15,001 bases of DNA, taken from NCBI GenBank assembly GCA_937894465.1, contig CALCRE010000227.1, forward strand, positions 1-15,001. Reading direction: 5' to 3'. A program made the translations under genes and the position numbers. This stretch comes from an uncultured Clostridia bacterium. Lineage in GTDB: Bacteria > Bacillota > Clostridia > JAAYHZ01. The number at the start of each line of letters is the position of its first letter. Position 1 is the first letter of the stretch. The notes under the pieces were generated by a model. It did no database searches. It worked only from the letters and a program-made list of their open reading frames with translations, and was not told where the DNA came from. Shown here one piece after another: positions 1 through 7,399 of the stretch.

Positions 1-209
1 CTAATAACGACATCCAAATCTTTTTTATAAAATTCAATAGGAAGAACAATGGTCAACTCTTCATAACCCAAGTCTCCATATAGTTCTACATTATTTAAAT
101 CCATATCGGATATTATCTGATCGGTGCGGGTTTCATTTGCACATCCCGATAAAGATAAAATAAGAAAATACAATGTTAATGTAAATAAAAAGATCTTTCT
201 ATGTTTCAT
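1..209 (-). CDS. Putative lipoprotein, N-terminal part only (runs off the window)
   Basis: An open frame starts with ATG at 209 and continues past base 1, giving about 69 residues. The start is supported by GTGAGGA just upstream (minus strand) and by a promoter at 301-329. The protein begins MKHRKIFLFTLTLYFLILSL, a basic N-terminus followed by a hydrophobic core, and then the lipobox L-S-G-C with the cysteine at residue 23. This is a standard Sec/signal peptidase II lipoprotein signal, so the mature protein should be anchored on the outer face of the membrane. The visible mature part is polar and acidic (ANETRTDQIISDMDLNNVEL) and I do not recognise a family. Function is unknown. Confidence 0.8.
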   Translation of the reverse strand, partial: MKHRKIFLFTLTLYFLILSLSGCANETRTDQIISDMDLNNVELYGDLGYEELTIVLPIEFYKKDLDVVI

Positions 210-300
210 ACAATCCTCACATATAGCACTTTCTATTTCCATGCAAATCATTCAATGAGATCTGATATGATGAATATGATTATTGCTGTATTCTTCCTAA

Positions 301-329
301 ATTATACACCTTTTCCCTGTCTCATGCAA
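301..329 (-). promoter_or_regulatory. Sigma-A type promoter for the lipoprotein gene
   Basis: On the minus strand, TTGCAT (324-329) and TATAAT (301-306) are separated by 17 bp. This would start transcription about 85 nt before the lipoprotein ATG. The call rests on sequence match alone. Confidence 0.7.
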
Positions 330-629
330 TATACTTTTCCAATGCATTCCACCTCATTAAAATAACTCTACACTTTATATATGTCGCGACTACTAAGAAA
401 AGGGATATTTATTTAAAAACTTAGATAAAAGCGGACAATATACGACATATTTAAGCAACTTTCAGAATTCTATCCTTGTTTTTGCTTATTTCATTTATAC
501 TTTAGTAAGTGGTACGAATCGTACAGAAGACGCCTTCGCATAGGGCAAGTTGACAAAGAGTTTGTTCGAACAAAGAGCTTTAAACAACTCGTAAAATATG
601 CTAAACTAAAGAAAGTTGAGAAAGCACAT
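330..629. other. Intergenic stretch between divergent genes, with two short palindromes
   Basis: No gene is visible here. It lies between the divergent lipoprotein promoter and the Rpn-type gene. It holds a 13-nt inverted repeat, GTACGA-A-TCGTAC (512-524), and a perfect 14-bp palindrome, TTTGTTCGAACAAA (561-574), directly after a TTGACA hexamer (550-555). No good -10 box sits at the correct distance from that TTGACA, so I do not call a promoter for the downstream gene. Confidence 0.5.
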
Positions 630-1619
630 ATGGAAAATAGCATTAGTCAGATCCATGACAAAATGTTCAAAGAAGTCTTTGGAAACCATAAAATTGCCGC
701 TGACTTCCTAAAGGCGTATTTACCGGAATGCTTAAGCAAAGACGTATATCTTAACTCATTGGAAGTACAAAAAGGTTCCTTTATTACACAGGAGTTGAAG
801 GAAGTGTTCACCGATCTTCTGTTTAAAGCAAATATAAACGACGGCGACGGCTACATATGCTTTTTGTTTGAGCATAAAAGTTACCCGGACAGAAATACCA
901 TTTACCAAATACAAAAGTACATCATAGAAATTTGGGTAAAGGCAGAAAAAGAAAATAGCAGAAAGTCTCCACCTATGGTGATACCTATACTGATCTACAA
1001 CGGCAGAAAACGTTGGAATTATGAGACGAGCATCAATGAAAGGATGGATTGGTACAGCAATTTATCTGAAGATCAAAAAAAATTTGTTCCGGCATATGAG
1101 TACCTGATTGTTGATTTGTCGGAAATGGATCTGGATATAAGAACAGCGACAGCCATGCAACTCCTCTTAAGAATTATGAGGGATGTCAGGCAGTTGGATA
1201 GAAACGGAGTTATGGCTTCCATTCATGAAATCATGGTAGCATATTCGAAAAAACATGAGGACAACAAATTCACCTATTATGTAGAAGTCTGTTTGAGGTA
1301 TGTTCTCGGAGTTAAAAATGATTTTACGAGCGAAGATCTGCTGTCTATCGCAAATCAAGTATCAAAGGAAGGAAGTGAATTGATCATGACATTAGCAGAA
1401 CAATTAAGACAAGAAGGGTTGCAACAAGGATTGCAACAAGGATTGCAACAGGGATTGCAACAGGGATTGCAACAGGGTCAATTTGAGGCAACAGCAAAAA
1501 TCGTAAGAAACGCTTTGTCCATGAACTTGAAAGCAGAAGACATCGTGAAGCTTACAGGGCTGACGATGGAAGAACTAGACGAAATAAAACGTGACATAGC
1601 ACAAATAAAACCCTCTTGA
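630..1619 (+). CDS. Rpn family nuclease / Transposase_31 protein (PD-(D/E)XK fold)
   Basis: This 329-residue protein matches the Rpn (recombination-promoting nuclease, Transposase_31) family. It opens with SISQIHDKMFKEVF, the usual family start. TDLLF (Asp62) and FLFEHKS (Glu81-His-Lys83) give the D...ExK arrangement of the PD-(D/E)XK nuclease core, and PILIYNGRKRW is the conserved strand after the core. Characterised E. coli members are DNA endonucleases that promote RecA-independent recombination. Activity here is inferred from the intact residues. Residues about 264-283 are five LQQG repeats acting as a linker, followed by a short C-terminal helical element ending in LTGLTMEELDEI. No strong ribosome site precedes the ATG (only GAAAGTTGAG). 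The gene ends just before a strong terminator. A second, diverged family member lies at 7400-8380. Confidence 0.85.
   Translation: MENSISQIHDKMFKEVFGNHKIAADFLKAYLPECLSKDVYLNSLEVQKGSFITQELKEVFTDLLFKANINDGDGYICFLFEHKSYPDRNTIYQIQKYIIEIWVKAEKENSRKSPPMVIPILIYNGRKRWNYETSINERMDWYSNLSEDQKKFVPAYEYLIVDLSEMDLDIRTATAMQLLLRIMRDVRQLDRNGVMASIHEIMVAYSKKHEDNKFTYYVEVCLRYVLGVKNDFTSEDLLSIANQVSKEGSELIMTLAEQLRQEGLQQGLQQGLQQGLQQGLQQGQFEATAKIVRNALSMNLKAEDIVKLTGLTMEELDEIKRDIAQIKPS
1419..1478 (+). repeat. Five tandem copies of a 12-bp unit within the Rpn-type gene
   Basis: The unit TTGCAACARGGA occurs five times head to tail and encodes LQQG each time. Copies differ mainly at the glutamine/glycine wobble positions, and the last copy ends in T instead of A. 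The unit is a multiple of three, so slippage would change linker length without breaking the frame. Confidence 0.95.
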
Positions 1620-1656
1620 CCGGTATTTTCCCGGGGAATTATTCTACAGATTGTAT

Positions 1657-1699
1657 CAAGCTGCATGGACACTCCATGCAGCTTGTTTCTTCTTTTTTG
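1657..1699 (+). terminator. Intrinsic terminator after the Rpn-type gene
   Basis: A perfect 13-bp stem, CAAGCTGCATGGA (1657-1669) with TCCATGCAGCTTG (1673-1685), has a CAC loop and is followed by TTTCTTCTTTTTT on the plus strand. The minus-strand side lacks a T tract, so it mainly serves the plus-strand gene. Confidence 0.9.
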
Positions 1700-1705
1700 T
1701 TTCCT

Positions 1706-2917
1706 TTAGTTCACATCCACATCCTTGGCCGCTTTATATAGCGCCAGTATATTTTCAGGTGATATTTCAGCTAAAAGATTGTGAATGTTGCAAAAGACAA
1801 AGCCGGTATCTTGAATCATATACGTTGCTACTTCCTTTGCCTGATCATAAACTTCTCGAGGTGTTCCTAAGGGAAGTACATGTTGGCTGTCCACACCTCC
1901 GCCCCACAAGCATATCTTGTTACGAGCCCGGTCCTTCCACTCCTTATAGCTTCTTCCCCCTGCAGTCCACTGCACCGGGTTTAAAATATCAAATCCCGCA
2001 TTGGCGATAATATCGATCAAATCATAAATTGCACCACAAGAATGCAGAAAAATCCTGACATTCGGAGCAATGGTTTTTATATAATCATTCAACTGCTTGT
2101 AGTATGTAAAAAACAGTTCGTCAATCAATTCCGGGTGCATATAAGTGGTGTTTTGGGTTCCTAAATCATTTGCCGAGATCATGATGATATCCACATAATC
2201 CTTGTAATAAATGAAAGTCTCCTTGAATTGTTTCAATGCCAATTCGGTATACAACTTGTTTAATTCATGCATATATTCCGGTTCAAGAACACACAGCATG
2301 GTACCGTTAGCCAACCCACCCACAAAGTCCAAAGAAATGGAATCCCCGTTTAAAAACACAGCACGGTCGGTGGATGACCTCACCTTTTCTAAAAAGGAGC
2401 ATTTTCTTTTTAACACTTCTTGATCCGGTGCATACTCTTTGACTTGTTTCCTGACTTTTGACAAATCAACCTTGAAAAGCTCATCGGAGAGATTTACAGG
2501 GTTGCCTCCGTGTTCGCTGTCAAACACCACCGAGGAAGGGGGCATTTTACTTCCCCCCTGTAATATTGTACCGTCCGGTAATATTTTAAATTGGTTCGGG
2601 TTTAAAACAGAAGCGTAAAGTCTGCCGTTGAAATCAAAAGGAGTAAACATGTGACTGCAATCAAAAGCATTGGTATAGGTTCCATTGGTGTTCACCACAT
2701 CCACCCCTAGGTAATCCAAAAGGTCTTTTTCCGGTAAAGCCAACATCTGTCCCGTGTCATAAACCATGGACCTTACCCTTTCTAACCCTAAATGAGCTCT
2801 TAGTTTCGGGTGTGCAAAAGCACTGATAGAAGTAGAGGCCATACCGGCTAGATCAACGGGAACACGATCCACAGGCTTAAAGTCAATGGAGTTGAGTACT
2901 CTTTCCCTGCTGTTCAT
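1706..2917 (-). CDS. Uroporphyrinogen decarboxylase-like / MtaA-type methyltransferase family protein
   Basis: This 403-residue protein belongs to the UroD fold group. The start RERVLNSIDFKPVDRVPVDL, the motif NDLGTQ near residue 250, LHSCGAIYDLIDII near 291-304, and GGGVDSQHVLPLGTPREV near 340-356 are family landmarks. His292-x-Cys294 with a distant Cys376 resembles the H-x-C...C zinc site of MtaA/CmuA-type corrinoid methyltransferases, so methyl transfer is more likely than haem biosynthesis. This is inference from motifs. ATG at 2917 has AGGAGG about 5 nt upstream. It is the last gene of a minus-strand operon, 44 nt after a Gfo/Idh/MocA oxidoreductase, which is itself preceded by a heparinase II/III-type lyase. 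That context suggests a substrate that is a sugar or sugar-derived compound. No corrinoid protein gene is visible nearby. Confidence 0.85.
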   Translation of the reverse strand: MNSRERVLNSIDFKPVDRVPVDLAGMASTSISAFAHPKLRAHLGLERVRSMVYDTGQMLALPEKDLLDYLGVDVVNTNGTYTNAFDCSHMFTPFDFNGRLYASVLNPNQFKILPDGTILQGGSKMPPSSVVFDSEHGGNPVNLSDELFKVDLSKVRKQVKEYAPDQEVLKRKCSFLEKVRSSTDRAVFLNGDSISLDFVGGLANGTMLCVLEPEYMHELNKLYTELALKQFKETFIYYKDYVDIIMISANDLGTQNTTYMHPELIDELFFTYYKQLNDYIKTIAPNVRIFLHSCGAIYDLIDIIANAGFDILNPVQWTAGGRSYKEWKDRARNKICLWGGGVDSQHVLPLGTPREVYDQAKEVATYMIQDTGFVFCNIHNLLAEISPENILALYKAAKDVDVN

Positions 2918-2961
2918 AAACCCTCCTTGTCATTTCACTAAAGAAATATGTTTTCTATACA

Positions 2962-3951
2962 TTAAAAATCAACTTCGGTTTTTGCTTCATGGGAAGCATA
3001 TGCACGATCCATCATTTCAGTCAATTCAACCGCTTCTTGAATACCAAATTCCACCGGTTGATCAAATTCGATGGCGTCCAGCCATTGATTGACGGCACTT
3101 CTTATAGCTTTAGGCATGGAACCGACTTTGAGCCATCCGGAAACAGGTGGGTTTGTATCAGCTAATTTTCCGCTTTGAAGCACTCCTTGATCTTTTCCGT
3201 CGATCAATAAAGAACCTTTTGTTCCGTAGATCTCCATAGAAAACGGAGATGCCGGAGTCATAAAACCGGTTTCAGCAATAGCCACCGCACCGTTTTCGTA
3301 CTTGAACACCGATACTGCATTGTCTTCCACTTCATGACCGGTCATATTGGTAAAAGCAGAATAGACTTTATCCGGTTTTCCCATTAACCATCTGGTCAAA
3401 TACATAGGATGTGCTCCTAGATCAATCATCGCACCACCTTGGCATTGTTCCATGGAATAAAAGTGTGGAGGCAACCATTTGTCCGATGCACCGCTATGGG
3501 CATTCCGTACCCTTAAAAGGCTGATTTCTCCTAATACTCCGGAATCAACAATTTGCTTGGCATAAAGATTCTTCGGAAACGTTCTGTGAGGCAAAGAAAT
3601 CACGAATTTTACATTTGCTTTTTCAATCTCTTTTTTGAGTTCCAATGCATCTTCTGTTTTAGCTGTCAACACCTTTTCGGTGAACACATGCTTTTTAGCC
3701 CTTACGGCTTTGGCGATGACTTCTTTGTGCATATTCGTAGGTGTGCATACCACAACACCATCAATATCCGTGTTCAAAAGGTCATCCAAATCAGCATAAA
3801 AGTCCGTGTTCCATTCCTTTGCCCAATCCATACCTCTTTTTTGGTCTTCGTCCCAGATTCCTTGGATTTGAACCCGACCTGTTGCAACCAATTCCTTGGC
3901 ATATCCTTTGGCATGTACATGCCACCCTGATAATAGTCCGACTTTTATCAT
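2962..3951 (-). CDS. Gfo/Idh/MocA family NAD(P)-dependent oxidoreductase
   Basis: This 329-residue protein has a two-domain Gfo/Idh/MocA layout. The N-terminal Rossmann region begins MIKVGLLSGWHVHAKGY, where the usual glycine-rich loop is replaced by the GLLSGWHVHA form. DGVVVCTPTNMHKEV and FTEKVL (Glu92-Lys93, the EKP-like motif, here EKV) follow. The C-terminal domain has GGAMIDLGAHP, with Asp177 and His181 at the usual catalytic positions. Members oxidise or reduce sugar, inositol or glycoside hydroxyl groups; the substrate here cannot be read from sequence. ATG at 3951 has AGGAGG 6 nt upstream. It begins 15 nt after the upstream lyase stop and precedes the UroD-like gene, so all three are probably cotranscribed. 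Confidence 0.9.
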   Translation of the reverse strand: MIKVGLLSGWHVHAKGYAKELVATGRVQIQGIWDEDQKRGMDWAKEWNTDFYADLDDLLNTDIDGVVVCTPTNMHKEVIAKAVRAKKHVFTEKVLTAKTEDALELKKEIEKANVKFVISLPHRTFPKNLYAKQIVDSGVLGEISLLRVRNAHSGASDKWLPPHFYSMEQCQGGAMIDLGAHPMYLTRWLMGKPDKVYSAFTNMTGHEVEDNAVSVFKYENGAVAIAETGFMTPASPFSMEIYGTKGSLLIDGKDQGVLQSGKLADTNPPVSGWLKVGSMPKAIRSAVNQWLDAIEFDQPVEFGIQEAVELTEMMDRAYASHEAKTEVDF

Positions 3952-3966
3952 GTCAAACCTCCTGCT

Positions 3967-5799
3967 TTATTTTTTAATACACTTGTAACTCGTGTTAAAA
4001 ACCGTGTTTTCCTTTTTCCTTCTCACACATAATCCGTAACGGGTGTTTGCTTTGTCCGTAACATAGCTGTTAACAATGAATACCTCGGTTCCTTCTTCCC
4101 CTGCCATGGAAACAATGATCCTTTTATCCTCGGTTTCAAATTCTACTTGCCAATCCTTATCTGTTTTAAATGATCTAATATCAAAAAGATATTGGTACCC
4201 TTCTGCTTCCCCTATTTTTTCCACCGGAACTGTTTCATATGGGCAATGAACGTTACCCTTGCAATAAAAGAACCAATCCATTGTATATTCACCCCATGCA
4301 TTCACCTCGAAGGAATCCTCGATGTAATCCTCGGATACACGGAAGGAACGGGTGTAATCAGCAGCGGCATAAACGGCCTTTGCCTTTACCTTCAGATAAG
4401 GTGCATCAGGGTCATATTCTAAAACATCCCCTTCCGGCAATCTGGGTTGGTTTCCTTTGTCAATTAAAACGGTATTGTGACAAATGGATTTTCTTTGCCA
4501 CTCGGCAAAAAGCTCCGAGGCATATCCCCCGTTTCCGATGTCATAAGACACCACATCTCCATGAAAGGATATTTCCATATTCATCACAGCCGGATGTCGA
4601 TGCAATCCGGTTAATGCTCCGTAAGTCATGTAAACTTCGGTTGATTTATTTCTTAGCATGGCGGTATAGGAAGAAGGGTTGTTCACCGTTCCGAAAACCG
4701 TTTGTTTTAAAGGTTTCGGCCAATGATTGAACAACAGACTTGTGAAAGTCCCCTTTGTCGAGTCCTCTTCATTGAATGTGCCGCAGATCTCCTTGAAAAG
4801 CGGATTGTCATATATTACTGAAGCATACTCGTAGTGAAGTTTATACATTTCAATGGAAACAACCGGATGAGCATCATTCGGATTGGGTAACCTGCCGCTT
4901 TGGAACATCATTTTCAAAGGATATTCCAGCATCTTCTCCACCCGGTCGAACAAAAAGTCTCTTTCTTTAAAATCGTATTGCTCACGTTTGGCGATATATA
5001 CAAGATAGCAAAGAGGTTGTGTGGAGTAAAAATGATAATGCATGGAGCCTTCATACCACATACCATCTTCTGTAACTCCTCTTTTTAATTGATCCAACAC
5101 ACCGAACCTTGCATGTAATCCTTTTTGAATTTGTTCTTCCTTGTGGAAGAACACACCGATCATAGTTTGTGCACATTTAATCCACAAAGGGATGTTATAG
5201 ATTCGATTGGCAAAAAAGTCGAACAACTCGGCTTCATGGACAAACAAGTCATCGTAATATCGATCCAGTTCTTCGGATGTAAATTGGTCTTTCACCATGT
5301 CCAAGCCCAACAATATGGTCATAATCCCTACTGCATCATCCAAGTGTTGATTCATCAGCTTTCCTTCGAATATCTTCGCAGGGGGTTCGCACTTGAAATC
5401 CGCATAATTGTCTGCATAAAAGTCAAGAACCTTCCTAATGAATTCCACATACTGATTTTCTTTGGTCAACTGATAAAAAGCTGCGGCATTGTAGACATTT
5501 TGGTTGGCCATTCCTCTGTACATATTATTCCAAATCTTTGTAAACAATTCCCCTTGATTTACAGACCCACATACAGAGCAAACATGCTCTTGAGCATTCT
5601 TCCAATTAAAAACAAGACGACCTTGGCACTTTTCGCAATTATAGCTGTGGTACCAGCCGGCGATACGCCCTGCATCGTCTTTGTAGGTTTTTATAAATGC
5701 ATCGGTTTCATTTTTCATACCAGTGAACAAATCTTTTGCCCACTGCTCTTCATTGATCTTTTTCGAAACTATATCCCATTGTATCGGTTGAAATGTCAT
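3967..5799 (-). CDS. Heparinase II/III-type (alginate-lyase-like) polysaccharide or oligosaccharide lyase
   Basis: This protein of about 610 residues matches heparinase II/III-like lyases. Residues are counted from ATG at 5799, which has TTGGAG 6 nt upstream; a TTG at 5811 is in frame but overlaps that ribosome site. Near the N-terminus four cysteines (55, 58, 74, 77) in NCEKCQGRL and HVCSVCGS form a probable zinc knuckle. An alpha-helical toroid region follows, with YNIPLW and EDGMWYEGSMHYHFYS, where Tyr255 is the likely catalytic base/acid. The C-terminal beta-sandwich region carries GLHRHPAVMNMEISFHG (His400, His402) and KSICHNTVLID (His441-Asn442), matching the family's HxH and HNT motifs. 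These enzymes cleave uronic-acid glycosides by beta-elimination. No signal peptide is present, so it should act on imported oligosaccharides. It leads the operon with the oxidoreductase and UroD-like genes. Confidence 0.85.
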   Translation of the reverse strand: MTFQPIQWDIVSKKINEEQWAKDLFTGMKNETDAFIKTYKDDAGRIAGWYHSYNCEKCQGRLVFNWKNAQEHVCSVCGSVNQGELFTKIWNNMYRGMANQNVYNAAAFYQLTKENQYVEFIRKVLDFYADNYADFKCEPPAKIFEGKLMNQHLDDAVGIMTILLGLDMVKDQFTSEELDRYYDDLFVHEAELFDFFANRIYNIPLWIKCAQTMIGVFFHKEEQIQKGLHARFGVLDQLKRGVTEDGMWYEGSMHYHFYSTQPLCYLVYIAKREQYDFKERDFLFDRVEKMLEYPLKMMFQSGRLPNPNDAHPVVSIEMYKLHYEYASVIYDNPLFKEICGTFNEEDSTKGTFTSLLFNHWPKPLKQTVFGTVNNPSSYTAMLRNKSTEVYMTYGALTGLHRHPAVMNMEISFHGDVVSYDIGNGGYASELFAEWQRKSICHNTVLIDKGNQPRLPEGDVLEYDPDAPYLKVKAKAVYAAADYTRSFRVSEDYIEDSFEVNAWGEYTMDWFFYCKGNVHCPYETVPVEKIGEAEGYQYLFDIRSFKTDKDWQVEFETEDKRIIVSMAGEEGTEVFIVNSYVTDKANTRYGLCVRRKKENTVFNTSYKCIKK

Positions 5800-5837
5800 A
5801 ACAATCTCCAAGAAATAAATTTTAAAAGCGCATATTC

Positions 5838-5866
5838 ATTGTACAGAAGACAAGCTTGCTTTTCAA
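5838..5866 (-). promoter_or_regulatory. Sigma-A type promoter of the lyase operon
   Basis: On the minus strand, TTGAAA (5861-5866) and TACAAT (5838-5843) have a 17-bp spacer. The predicted start point leaves a leader of roughly 30 nt before ATG 5799. The promoter lies about 50 bp downstream of the apparent right end of a tnpB element. Confidence 0.75.
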
Positions 5867-5918
5867 GAGCTAACCACATAGAACATAATAAGTGATTTGT
5901 AATTTATCCTGATTAAAT

Positions 5919-5944
5919 AAACTCGAACATTCATATACAAGTTT
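5919..5944. repeat. Short hairpin, probable right-end structure of the tnpB element
   Basis: Bases 5919-5925 (AAACTCG) can pair with 5938-5944 (CAAGTTT), with one G-T pair, around a 12-nt loop. Subterminal imperfect hairpins rather than inverted repeats mark the ends of IS200/IS605 elements. The position, about 150 bp beyond the tnpB stop, fits a right end. The exact cleavage point is not identified. Confidence 0.4.
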
Positions 5945-6116
5945 ACTCTTCCTGTTTCTTCGAGTGCCTTCAAGCTTCTCAGCTTTCCAGTTTGGTATCA
6001 CTCTCCGCAGGCGTTAATTCTCTGTGTCAGGCAGGTACATAGTCATTACTCATTGACTTTCAGGTCTCCCTCTTTAATTTTCAGCCCTGTCCCAAATTCA
6101 GGCTGTTGTGAGTAAT
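5919..6116 (-). ncRNA. Possible omega-RNA (reRNA) scaffold overlapping the tnpB 3' end
   Basis: In IS200/IS605 elements the guide RNA of TnpB overlaps the end of tnpB and runs to the right end. Here that interval holds nested pairing: TGAGTAAT (6109-6116, inside the last tnpB codons) with ATTACTCA (6045-6052), and inside it GGCTG (6101-6105) with CAGCC (6082-6086). The hairpin at 5919-5944 closes the interval. Pairing is seen directly; the RNA itself is inferred from element architecture. Since tnpB is broken, it may be a fossil. Confidence 0.35.
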
Positions 6117-7019
6117 AACTTCCCATAATCCCTCAAATTATCTGCTGCATTTGCATCCCGATCTTTCCTGTGACCGCAACATGGACAGATATAAATTCGG
6201 TCTGATAACTTCAATTCCTTATGCACATAGCCGCAAGCATTACACCTCTTACTGCTCAGATAAAACCTGTCCGCTTGTAAAAGCTCTATGCCTACTTGCA
6301 TACATTTCCACTCTGTTTGGTTTAGTATAGCTCCAAATGCCTGCTCTTGTATCGACCTCGACAATTTACCATTCTTCAACATACCTGTAACATTCAGATT
6401 CTCCATTACGATTGCTAGTGGATGTGTTTTCACTAAATCCGAAACTACTTGACACATATATGTATTTCTTATGTTAGCTTGTCTACGACATAAACTAGAT
6501 ATCCTTTCCTCTAACTTCTTTTGGTTATTTGACTTCATTAAATGTTCACCTTTAATTACTGCAGTTCCTGACTGTCTTTGAGCTTTATACTTCCTCGCTG
6601 ACTGCCTTTGTAACCGTTTCTTCTGTTTCTCTAACTTTCGCAACTCTTTTACGCCCAAGTCTACACCTATAACTTCGTCTGTTAGCAATGTAACCTCTGG
6701 TGAAACCTCTACTGCAACGGTTAAATACCAATGCTTTCCGTCAAACTTCACTCTCGGATTTTTAAAGCTTGTTATACCGATAAAACGCTCAGATTCCGAC
6801 ACTTTAACCCAGCCTATACACTCTAAATACACACGCTTAGTTATATCAAAATCAGCAGGTTTGTTCTTTAACGCACATAAAACTTCTTCTCATAGCGTGA
6901 ACGAAACTTTGGATAACCACTGAGTTTTTTCCTCGATTTATCAAAGAAGTTCTTAAAAGCTTTGTATATAAATTTGTTTAAGTTTATTAAAGTTTTACGC
7001 AAACTGTTTAACCTCCTTG
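6098..7019 (-). pseudogene. tnpB: tnpB (IS200/IS605-family RNA-guided nuclease), truncated and frameshifted
   Basis: The C-terminal 244 residues are open from about 6832 to 6098. They carry GVDLG (RuvC-I Asp58), MENLNV (RuvC-II Glu144), a four-Cys zinc finger (CNAC and CPCC, Cys197/200/216/219) and DRDANAADNL (RuvC-III Asp226). Upstream, a second minus-strand frame reads RLNSLRKTLINLNKFIYKAF, then FFDKSRKKLSGYPKFRSRYE and KKFYVR, typical TnpB N-terminal sequence, and stops at TAA 6868-6870. The frame resumes as LKNKPADFDITKR, consistent with loss of one T near 6870. The first 50-60 residues are missing, apparently replaced by an IS630-type fragment near 7017. GVDLGVK runs straight into ELRKLEKQKKRLQRQ, so the segment usually between RuvC-I and the LRK helix, about 15-20 residues, is also absent. 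No tnpA is seen. The gene is most likely dead. Confidence 0.85.
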
Positions 7020-7229
7020 GAATCTTCCAAGATGAGTCAATGATCAGAGATTACCAAGCAATACATTCCAGTGAAGTACTTCTCTGGAAATACAGTTATG
7101 ATCCTTGATAATTAAAGAATACATCATGCGAAATATATTCAGCTGTTCCTTAATGAACATAAAGATCGGCTGAATTTAGTTTTTCTACCTCCTTATAGCA
7201 CGAATCTAAATCTGATTGAAGGTTTTTAG
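7017..7229 (+). pseudogene. IS630-family transposase fragment, deleted and interrupted by stops
   Basis: Two plus-strand pieces in different frames match IS630-type DDE transposases. The first reads GIFQDESMIRDYQAI (about 7019-7063), including the first catalytic Asp region. The second reads NTVMILDN, a TAA at 7113-7115, then RIHHAKYIQLFLNEHKDRLN, LVFLPPYSTNLNLIEGF and a TAG at 7227-7229. It includes the second Asp (LDN) and the final Glu (LIEGF) motifs. About 80-90 residues normally lie between the first two motifs, but only about 50 bp do here, so the middle is deleted. Everything before the first Asp motif is also gone. The fragment abuts the truncated 5' end of tnpB. It is non-functional. 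Confidence 0.8.
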
Positions 7230-7399
7230 ATAAAATGTCAGGGAGTTCATCCACTTTGCCGGAAAACAAAAATGCCGTCATCCAAAGACTCTGCTTGAGG
7301 ATGTAACCATGAGAACAGCAGATTTTTATCGCTTTTATATAGTAAGGTTAAATAGGCAAAGAAGGATACCGGTCTTTTCTTACCCTTTTCTTCATTATT
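7230..7399. other. Unassigned stretch after the second Rpn-type gene
   Basis: No recognised gene, and no match to the expected C-terminus of an IS630 transposase. On the minus strand, the frame of the Rpn-type gene stays open for about 50 codons after its TAA (7400-7402), reading NNEEKGKKRPVSFFAYLTLL and onward to TGA. It has no ribosome site of its own and no recognisable family. Confidence 0.4.

Noticed and set aside
335..365. Tiny minus-strand ORF after GAGGTGG, encoding about 14 residues
   Set aside because: The ribosome site is too close to the ATG, and the frame runs into the lipoprotein promoter.
550..555. TTGACA as the -35 box of the first Rpn gene
   Set aside because: No acceptable -10 hexamer lies 16-18 bp downstream.
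1419..1478. The 12-bp tandem repeats as a CRISPR-like or regulatory array
   Set aside because: Units are directly adjacent with no spacers and encode a regular LQQG linker in frame.
5125..5895. A long plus-strand open frame (256 codons) opposite the lyase gene
   Set aside because: It is antisense to the well-supported heparinase-type lyase, has no recognisable family, and reads like a shadow frame rich in Cys, Phe and Ile.
7080..7330. Minus-strand frame ending KNLQSDLDSCYKEVEKLNSA
   Set aside because: Part of it is the reverse complement of the IS630-type LPPYSTNLNLIEGF segment on the plus strand, so it is a shadow frame.
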